DNA of 54,401 nucleotides, from positions 1 through 54,401 of the forward strand of contig NZ_NEUF01000122.1 in assembly GCF_002910915.1 (NCBI RefSeq), read 5' to 3'. The notes below the pieces were generated by a model. It was given only the letters and a program-made list of their open reading frames with translations. It was not told the DNA's origin and made no database searches. The translations under genes were made by a program, and so were the position numbers. The DNA is from Streptomyces sp. SM10 (lineage in GTDB: Bacteria > Actinomycetota > Actinomycetes > Streptomycetales > Streptomycetaceae). This document shows positions 49,544-54,401 of the stretch, one piece after another (within the stretch, counting starts at the first letter, position 1; each line of letters begins with the position of its first letter).

Positions 49544-50158
49544 ATGGCTTCCCTCACATGCGTCACCCTCGAGGTGGCAGACCCCACCGCCGCCGCACAC
49601 TTCTACACCGAGGCGTTCGGCCTCGGCGACGAACTGCGCGTACGCGCCTCCGAGGCGCCGACGACCGGCTTCCGCGGCTTCACGCTGTCGCTCACGGTCT
49701 CCCAGCCGTCCACGGTGAACAGCCTCGTCGACTCCGCCCTCGCCGCCGGTGCCACAGCGGTGAAGCCGGCCTCGAAGTCGCTCTGGGGCTACGGCGCCGT
49801 CGTGCAGGCACCGGACGGGACCCTCTGGAAGATCGCCAGCTCGGCGAAGAAGGACAAGGGCCCCGCCACCCGGGAGATCGACCGCTTCGTCCTCCTGCTG
49901 GGCGTGGAGGACGTCCTCGAGACCAAGCGGTTCTACGTGGACCGGGGCCTTGCGGTCGGCAAGAGCTTCGGCCGCAAGTACGTCGAGTTCGACACCCCCT
50001 CCAGCCCCGTCACCCTGGCGCTCTACGGACGCCGCGCCCTGGCCAAGGACGCCGGGGTCGCCCCCGACGGCACCGGTTCGCACAGGATCGCCCTCGGCAG
50101 CGATCTCGGGCCCTTCACCGACCCGGACGGTTTCGCGTGGGAGAAGGCATCGGCCTGA
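49544..50158 (+). CDS. VOC (glyoxalase-fold) family protein
   Basis: A 204-aa protein with two vicinal-oxygen-chelate modules: LTCVTLEVADPTAAAHFYTE (residues 4-23) with VQAPDGTLWKIASSAKK, and DRFVLLLGVEDVLETKRFYV (about 111-130) with GPFTDPDGFAWEKASA. The metal ligands typical of glyoxalase I are not all evident, so it may be a binding or resistance protein rather than an enzyme. It starts at ATG 49544 with a -10 immediately before it. It shares its promoter box with the VOC gene on the far side of the AraC gene. Confidence 0.85.
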   Translation: MASLTCVTLEVADPTAAAHFYTEAFGLGDELRVRASEAPTTGFRGFTLSLTVSQPSTVNSLVDSALAAGATAVKPASKSLWGYGAVVQAPDGTLWKIASSAKKDKGPATREIDRFVLLLGVEDVLETKRFYVDRGLAVGKSFGRKYVEFDTPSSPVTLALYGRRALAKDAGVAPDGTGSHRIALGSDLGPFTDPDGFAWEKASA

Positions 50159-50236
50159 CGCGCACCCCGCGCGGCCCCGCGGCACGGAGCACCGAAAGCG
50201 CTGCGGCGCCCCGTGCCGCGTGGCACGATCGCTCAC

Positions 50237-50680
50237 GTGACGAACCGAGCAGCCGAGGCGCAGCACCTGCGCGACCTGGCACGACTGCGCCGCGTCCGTG
50301 ATCGCATGGACCGGGAGTACACACAGCCCCTGGACGTGGAGGCCCTCGCCCGGGGGGTGAACATGTCGGCCGGGCACCTCAGCCGGCAGTTCCGGCTCGC
50401 CTACGGGGAATCACCGTACGGCTATCTCATGACGCGCCGGATCGAGCGGGCGATGGCGCTGCTGCGCCGCGGCGATCTCAGCGTCACCGACGTCTGCTTC
50501 GCGGTCGGCTGCTCGTCGCTCGGCACCTTCAGCACGCGCTTCACCGAACTGGTCGGGATGCCCCCCAGCACCTACCGGCGCAAGGCGGCCGGCGGGGAGG
50601 GCGGGGTGCCGGCCTGCGTGGTGAAACAGGTGACCAGACCGGTCAGGAATCGAGAAGCACGCGGCCCCGGGCAGCCGTAG
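50237..50680 (+). CDS. Short AraC-family regulator
   Basis: A 147-aa protein made almost only of the AraC DNA-binding domain: RDRMDREYTQPLDVEALARG (about residues 21-40), MSAGHLSRQFRLAYGESPYG (first helix-turn-helix) and LSVTDVCFAVGCSSLGTFSTRFTELVGMPPSTYRR (second). No ligand domain is present. The GTG at 50237 is preceded seven bases earlier by CACGAT, a possible -10. The final codons (TRPVRNREA) are written over a copy of the ACCGGTCAGGAATCG box that precedes the next gene. It likely controls the two VOC genes around it. Confidence 0.88.
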   Translation: MTNRAAEAQHLRDLARLRRVRDRMDREYTQPLDVEALARGVNMSAGHLSRQFRLAYGESPYGYLMTRRIERAMALLRRGDLSVTDVCFAVGCSSLGTFSTRFTELVGMPPSTYRRKAAGGEGGVPACVVKQVTRPVRNREARGPGQP

Positions 50681-50683
50681 CGT
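50637..50683 (+). promoter_or_regulatory. AraC-type box and promoter of the second VOC gene
   Basis: A second identical 22-bp box (50637-50658) lies inside the end of the AraC gene. TAGCGT (50678-50683) follows 19 bp later and the ATG seven bases after that, the same geometry as the first box. Confidence 0.65.
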
Positions 50684-50690
50684 GAACGGC

Positions 50691-51101
50691 ATGGACATCA
50701 CCATTCACACCAGCGTCCTTCCGCAGGACGACCCGGAGGCGGCCCTCGTCTTCTACCGCGACACGCTCGGATTCGAGGTCCGCAGCGATGTCGGATCCGG
50801 CGCGATGCGCTGGATCACGGTCGGCCCGGCGGGGCAGCCGGGCACCTCCATCCTGCTCGCCCCGCCGGCCGCCGACCCCGGCATCACCGAGAACGAACGC
50901 CGCACCGTCGCCGAGATGATGGCCAAGGGGACCTACGGCTGGATCCTGCTGGCGACCCAGGACCTCGACGCCACCTTCGAGAAGGTGCAGGCCGGCGACA
51001 CCGAGGTCATCCAGGAACCGACGCTGCAGCCGTACGGCGTGCGTGACTGCGCCTTCCGCGACCCCGCGGGCAACCAGATCCGCATCCAGGAAGTGCGCTG
51101 A
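50691..51101 (+). CDS. VOC (glyoxalase/bleomycin-resistance-fold) family protein
   Basis: A 136-aa single VOC pair: ITIHTSVLPQDDPEAALVFY (residues 3-22), the first module, with MRWITVGPAGQPGTSILLAP; then GWILLATQDLDATFEKVQAG and QPYGVRDCAFRDPAGNQIRI. The order is usual for glyoxalase/bleomycin-resistance proteins, which act as dimers. The ATG at 50691 is 10 bp after the AraC stop, but it has its own box and -10. A terminator follows. Substrate unknown. Confidence 0.87.
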   Translation: MDITIHTSVLPQDDPEAALVFYRDTLGFEVRSDVGSGAMRWITVGPAGQPGTSILLAPPAADPGITENERRTVAEMMAKGTYGWILLATQDLDATFEKVQAGDTEVIQEPTLQPYGVRDCAFRDPAGNQIRIQEVR

Positions 51102-51106
51102 GCCCT

Positions 51107-51153
51107 CCCGCCCGTACGGCCGGGAGGCCCGCTTCCACGGCCGTACGGGCGGG
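51107..51153. terminator. Bidirectional terminator
   Basis: CCCGCCCGTACGGCCG (51107-51122) pairs perfectly with CGGCCGTACGGGCGGG (51138-51153). It lies between the converging VOC and beta-propeller genes. Confidence 0.8.
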
Positions 51154-51158
51154 CGGCG

Positions 51159-52283
51159 TCAGCCGGTGGACGCCTCGGGGGCGGTCGCCGTGGAGCGCTC
51201 GATCAGGCCGTTGACCGTCATGTCCCCGTGCGAATCCATGGGCGTGGAGTACTCCCCGACGGCCCAGAAGCCGCCGGAGCCATCCGCCGGGGCCAGGTCG
51301 TAGAAGGAGTAGGAAGGCCACCGGGTGTCGCCGTCGAGTGCCGGAACCCCCGCCTCCTTCGTCCAGGTGGTCCCGTCGAAGTGCCAGAAGACCGGATCCG
51401 CGTGGGCGGGTTCGGCCTGGTCGTTGCCGGTCACCCACAGGCCGCCGGCGCCGTCGGGGGCGATGGCGTGGATGTAGAAGGTGGCGAGCGACCCGGTGAT
51501 GTCCTCCCAGGCGGAGCCGTCCCAGCGGGCGACGTCCGGCACGGGTGCGGTCTCGTCCGGGTCGTCGGCCCATCCGGCGACGTAGACGCTGTCGGACGAG
51601 GCGGCGACCTCGGCGGTGTCCGTGCCCGTGCGCACGGGGGGCTGGTCCATCAGCGTCCAGGTGGTGCCGTCCCAGTGGTACGTCACCGGGTGGCCGCCCT
51701 TGACCGGGTACTTCATCCCGGTGGCGTAGGCGTCGTCCGCCGAGATCGCGTCGATGTCCCGGATGTCGACGAGGGCGGGCAGCGCGAAGGTCTGCCAGGT
51801 GCCGCCCGCATAGGTGTAGAGCGCGTTGCCGCCCTTGAAGAGCCGCCCGGGGACGGCGTCGATCGGCACCTCGGGCCAGGAGTCGTCGGCGGGCCCGGCC
51901 GCGGTCACGCTGTTCCAGCGCTCACCGTCGTAGTGCACGAGCGCCTGGTCCCTGCCCACCGAGCCGTAGGCCCAGACGTCGTCCGCGGAGACTGCGCTCA
52001 CCGCCGACCACTGCCAGACGTCGGGCAGTCCCGGGGCGGTGTCCTCGGCCCACTGCCCGCCGTCCCAGCGCATGATGACGCCGTGGCCGTCCTCGCGGCC
52101 GACCGCCCATGCGAGGTCGTCGTCGACGGAGGACACGGACATCAGGGAACCGGCGGCGCTGTTCCCCGAGAGGGAGACCTCCCAGCCGGTCACCCCGGCC
52201 GCACCCGCTCCACCGGCGGTGAGCAGCGTGGAGGCGAGGGCGAGCGGGACGGCAGCCGCGCGGATGATGTGCCGAGCAAGCAT
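51159..52283 (-). CDS. Secreted beta-propeller-like protein
   Basis: A 374-aa protein with a signal peptide (IIRAAAVPLALASTLLTAGGAGA, cleavage near residue 30). The mature part is made of repeats pairing a D/A-rich strand such as VSSVDDDLAWAVG, VSADDVWAYGS, ISADDAYATG or DGAGGLWVTG with a strand such as RWDGGQWAEDT, HYDGERWNSV, HWDGTTWTLM or HFDGTTWTKE. About six or seven blades suggest a propeller. Similar proteins are common and uncharacterised in Streptomyces. GAAGGAA precedes the ATG at 52283. Confidence 0.75.
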   Translation of the reverse strand: MLARHIIRAAAVPLALASTLLTAGGAGAAGVTGWEVSLSGNSAAGSLMSVSSVDDDLAWAVGREDGHGVIMRWDGGQWAEDTAPGLPDVWQWSAVSAVSADDVWAYGSVGRDQALVHYDGERWNSVTAAGPADDSWPEVPIDAVPGRLFKGGNALYTYAGGTWQTFALPALVDIRDIDAISADDAYATGMKYPVKGGHPVTYHWDGTTWTLMDQPPVRTGTDTAEVAASSDSVYVAGWADDPDETAPVPDVARWDGSAWEDITGSLATFYIHAIAPDGAGGLWVTGNDQAEPAHADPVFWHFDGTTWTKEAGVPALDGDTRWPSYSFYDLAPADGSGGFWAVGEYSTPMDSHGDMTVNGLIERSTATAPEASTG

Positions 52284-52570
52284 CAGTGAGCGTTCCTTCG
52301 TGGTGAGTCGAAGCCTTCCCGGGGCCGCGTCGAGGACGACGGCCGACCGGCCACGGGAGCAGACCCCTGGCACGCGCTGATGGTTGTACGCGTCCCGCCG
52401 CGCGGAACTCTCCGGGTGCCGGGTGGCACGCCGACGGTCCGGTGCACATCGCGGTTGATCACAGGGACATGACAGATCTTCACGGAAAACTCAATTTCCT
52501 TCACGTTTTCCGCACTTGCTGTCATGCTGCTGCGGCTGACACCACACATCGCAGATGGAGAGCACCCGGC

Positions 52571-53077
52571 ATGTCCGATACCCAGCCCAGCACCGCTCCC
52601 GGTTCGTACGCCCCCGGCCAGGCAGGCGAGGTCGTCGCGGCCGGCGCTCCGGCCTCCACCCCGGCCGCCCCCCAGCTGCCCGGTCTGGCCATGAAGCGCC
52701 GGGGGCCCGTCGCCGTGTGGCTCGGCCTGACGATCGTCACCTTCGGGATCTACCAGCTGGTCTGGTACTTCAAGATCCACAAGGAGCTGGGGGAGTTCGA
52801 CCGCCGCCAGAACCTGAACCCGGGCGGCAGCCTGATGGTCCTGCTCTTCCTGGGGTGGACCCTGATAGCCCCGCTGATCTCCTTCCGGAACACGGGAAGG
52901 GCGATCGCCGCCGCCCAGCGCGCGGCCGGCCTCCCCGTGACCTGCAGCCCCGCCACGAGCATGTGGCTCATGTTCGTCTTCGGCCTCAACGTCTGGTACA
53001 TGCAGCGCCAGCTCAACCTGGTCGTGGACGCCTACCCGGGCGCCGCGCCGGGCACCCCGGTGACGCTCGCGGCCTGA
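52571..53077 (+). CDS. DUF4234-type membrane protein
   Basis: A 168-aa protein. A Pro/Ala-rich soluble start (about 35 residues) leads to the domain MKRRGPVAVWLGLTIVTFGI, YQLVWYFKIHKELGEFDRRQ and LMVLLFLGWTLIAPLISFRN, then a third helix MWLMFVFGLNVWYMQRQLNL. Three membrane helices in all. The TFGIYQLVWY block is the family mark. Role unknown. Upstream (52284-52570) there is no gene, only a leader with an A/T-richer stretch. Confidence 0.82.
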   Translation: MSDTQPSTAPGSYAPGQAGEVVAAGAPASTPAAPQLPGLAMKRRGPVAVWLGLTIVTFGIYQLVWYFKIHKELGEFDRRQNLNPGGSLMVLLFLGWTLIAPLISFRNTGRAIAAAQRAAGLPVTCSPATSMWLMFVFGLNVWYMQRQLNLVVDAYPGAAPGTPVTLAA

Positions 53078-53356
53078 GCTGCCGCGCAAGGGGGGCGCCG
53101 GCGGTGCGGGCGGAAATGGTCCGTGCCGCCGGATCGTGGGCCCGGTGAGTCCGCGGGCGGCACCGCTCAGTTGCCGACGGGCACCTGGGCGGCGGGGAGG
53201 TCCAGCAGGGCGGTGTCTCGCCGCCCTGCTGCTCTGCGCCGGGCCGGGGGGTGGAGGAGCCGTCCGCGCCGATGACGGCCGTGACGTCAACTCGCCTGGG
53301 GGATAACCCATGTGCAGCCTGCGGGCCCGCGGTCCGGATCCGTCAGGGGGCTACGT

Positions 53357-53640
53357 TCATGCGACGGCCACGACGGCTGCGGTTGCCGTGAACGTCCCGA
53401 CGGCGTAGAAGGCCCACGACCGCCTGTTGCGCATGCCCGCCAGTGCGGTCACCGCCACCAGGGCGTCCAGGGCCAGTTTCACCCACATCTTCGCGTCGAC
53501 CACCGGCAGGTCGAGGGACGTGAGAGTCCATATGAGTCCCGCACCGGTGACCAGTTGGACGACCGCGCTGGTGACCATGTAGCCGCCGGTCACCGGGTCC
53601 TCCCCCCTCAACTGGTAGAAGACGGAGAGCAGGCGCGCGG
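53357..53640 (-). pseudogene. Small membrane protein, 5' truncated
   Basis: From about 53640 leftward the frame reads LLSVFYQLRGEDPVTGGYMV, then hydrophobic helices (VTSAVVQLVTGAGLIWTL, MWVKLALDALVAVTALAG, WAFYAVGTFTATAAVVAVA) and stops at 53357. These are the last three helices of what should be a four-helix protein of about 125 aa. Codons further right in this frame are the antisense of an integrase. So the 5' end was replaced at the joint near 53635. Function unknown. Confidence 0.6.
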
Positions 53641-54254
53641 CGCTCGGGCTGCGGTGGGCGGACCTCGATACCGGCAGCGGTGTCCTGCGCGTCAGGAAGA
53701 ACCGGCTGAGGCCGAAGTACCTGCACGGCTGCGGCGGTGACTGCGGCACTTAGCCGGGGTTCTGCAAGAAGCGGGTCAGGAAGAACGAGGACACGGCCAG
53801 CACGAAGTCGCGCGCCGGCCGACGCGTCATCGGTGTCCCCGACGAACTGGTGAGGCTGCTGGAGCTGCACCGCAGAGAGCAGGCACGCGAGCGGGCGATC
53901 GCAGGGGAGGACTGGCGAGAGTCCGGGTTCGTCTTCACCTCTCCCGTGGGCGAGCCGCTGGTGCCGAGCACGGACTACGGCACCTGGAAGCGGCTGCTGG
54001 CCGATGCGAAGGTTCGGGACGGGCGCCTGCACGATGCCCGGCACACCTCGGCGACGGTTCTGCTCATCCTCGGTGTCCCCGAACGGGTCGTGATGCAGAT
54101 CATGGGCTGGTCGTCCACGGCGATGGCGGCCCGGTACCAGCACGTGACGGGCGGCATCCTCGCCGACGTCGCGCAGCGGGTCGGAGGACTCATCTGGGAA
54201 GTGGCCAAGGAGCCCGACGAGAGCGGCGCGGAGGGCTCCGCAGGGTCTCGATGA
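53631..54254 (+). pseudogene. pSAM2-like tyrosine integrase, 5' truncated with internal stop
   Basis: The frame reads RRAALGLRWADLDTGSGVLR, then the Cys-containing insert YLHGCGGDCG, then TAG at 53751-53753, and continues PGFCKKRVRKNEDT, SRAGRRVIGVPDELVRLLEL, GFVFTSPVGEPLVPSTDY, and the catalytic block LHDARHTSATVLLILGVPER with IMGWSSTAMAARYQHVT (HxxR Arg/His and Tyr). About half of the normal length, including the N-terminal DNA-binding part, is missing. The nonsense codon and truncation mean it is dead. Its position next to tRNA-Ser(GGA) is the classic one for integrases of actinomycete integrative elements. Confidence 0.8.
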
Positions 54255-54290
54255 GACTGCAGATGAGACTACGGGCCTAGAGGAACGCCG

Positions 54291-54320
54291 AAGGGCCCCA
54301 CCGCAAGCGGTGGGGCCCTT
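54291..54320. terminator. Terminator of tRNA-Ser(GGA)
   Basis: AAGGGCCCCACCGC pairs perfectly with GCGGTGGGGCCCTT around two bases, 28 bp after the tRNA 3' end. It is the normal tRNA terminator. Confidence 0.8.
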
Positions 54321-54347
54321 CGACGTATTGCCCGGTGAGAGCAATGG

Positions 54348-54401
54348 CGGAGGATACGAGATTCGAACTCGTGAGGGGTTGCCCCCAACACGCTTTCCAA
54401 G
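54348..54401 (-). tRNA. tRNA-Ser(GGA), cut by the window end
   Basis: From the window edge leftward the minus strand reads the anticodon loop TTGGAAA (anticodon GGA), the 3' anticodon strand GCGTG, a long variable arm (TTGGGGGCAACCCCTCA region), the T-arm with TTCGAAT and the 3' acceptor ATCCTCC plus discriminator G. The 5' half lies beyond the window. Confidence 0.9.

Noticed and set aside
53078..53356. A leftward end reading ALLDLPAAQVPVGN near 53168-53215
   Set aside because: It resembles a protein C-terminus but the frame cannot be followed upstream; too short to call even as a remnant.

Overview
The window is high-GC actinobacterial DNA. Gene content points to Streptomyces: SigF/SigN-type sporulation sigma factors, an ECF41 sigma factor, tadA next to its associated protein, upp beside a LytR_C protein, a mixed aerobic-type cobalamin cluster and many small membrane proteins. 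A TTA codon in one gene and many start codons with weak or no ribosome binding site (possible leaderless transcripts) also fit. Assignments rest on reading motifs and on family knowledge; no database search was run.

Layout. (1) 1-2535 is the right end of an integrated element: a complete ISAzo13-type insertion sequence (1-1763), a gene it cut short (1763-2302), short direct repeats, and a 42-nt copy of the 3' half of tRNA-Arg(ACG) followed by a tRNA-type terminator. (2) 2536-9530 holds small membrane proteins, an ECF41 sigma factor with its flavin oxidoreductase, an LppU-like membrane protein with a TTA codon and an AT-rich operator, a DUF2797 protein behind an 18-codon leader ORF, and an amidohydrolase. 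(3) 8731-14881 is a two-component system followed by a GT2-GtrA and GT39 glycosyltransferase pair; the same 11-bp-spaced CACAGG boxes precede both units. (4) 15017-17455 is an MFS exporter and TetR regulator with a triple operator. (5) 17490-23087 runs leftward: MarR, an MFS exporter with three transthyretin-like domains at its C-terminus, a YceI protein carrying a fourth such domain, a PPOX oxidoreductase and a 2-hydroxyacid dehydrogenase. (6) 23339-29533 holds a small membrane protein, two SigB/SigF-family sigma factors that share a GACATGTC box, a Dabb protein and a second MFS/TetR pair. (7) 29534-36537 is housekeeping: secreted protein, tRNA-Ser(CGA), tadA and partner, a small basic protein, upp, LytR_C protein, a conserved 98-aa protein, secreted M28 peptidase and a HhH-type DNA repair protein.

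(8) 36742-48142 is a corrin-ring cluster: cobL and cobM rightward; cbiD leftward; cobK rightward; cobIJ, cobH and cobG leftward; then a cobalamin riboswitch and cobN rightward. Together these carry precorrin-2 through C20, C17, C11 and C1 methylation, reduction, C5/C15 methylation, rearrangement and cobalt insertion. CobG and CobN are O2-dependent/late-cobalt enzymes, while CbiD belongs to the cobalt-early branch. (9) 48229-53077 is accessory: IclR regulator, a broken SDR gene, two VOC proteins around an AraC regulator with an identical box before each VOC gene, a secreted beta-propeller and a DUF4234 protein. (10) 53357-54401 is a second integration scar: a truncated membrane gene abutting a truncated, nonsense-interrupted pSAM2-like integrase that lies beside a tRNA-Ser(GGA) cut by the window end.

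The items most worth following up are the MFS/YceI pair sharing transthyretin-like domains, the two-component/glycosyltransferase module with shared boxes, the AraC/VOC boxes, and the two tRNA integration sites.
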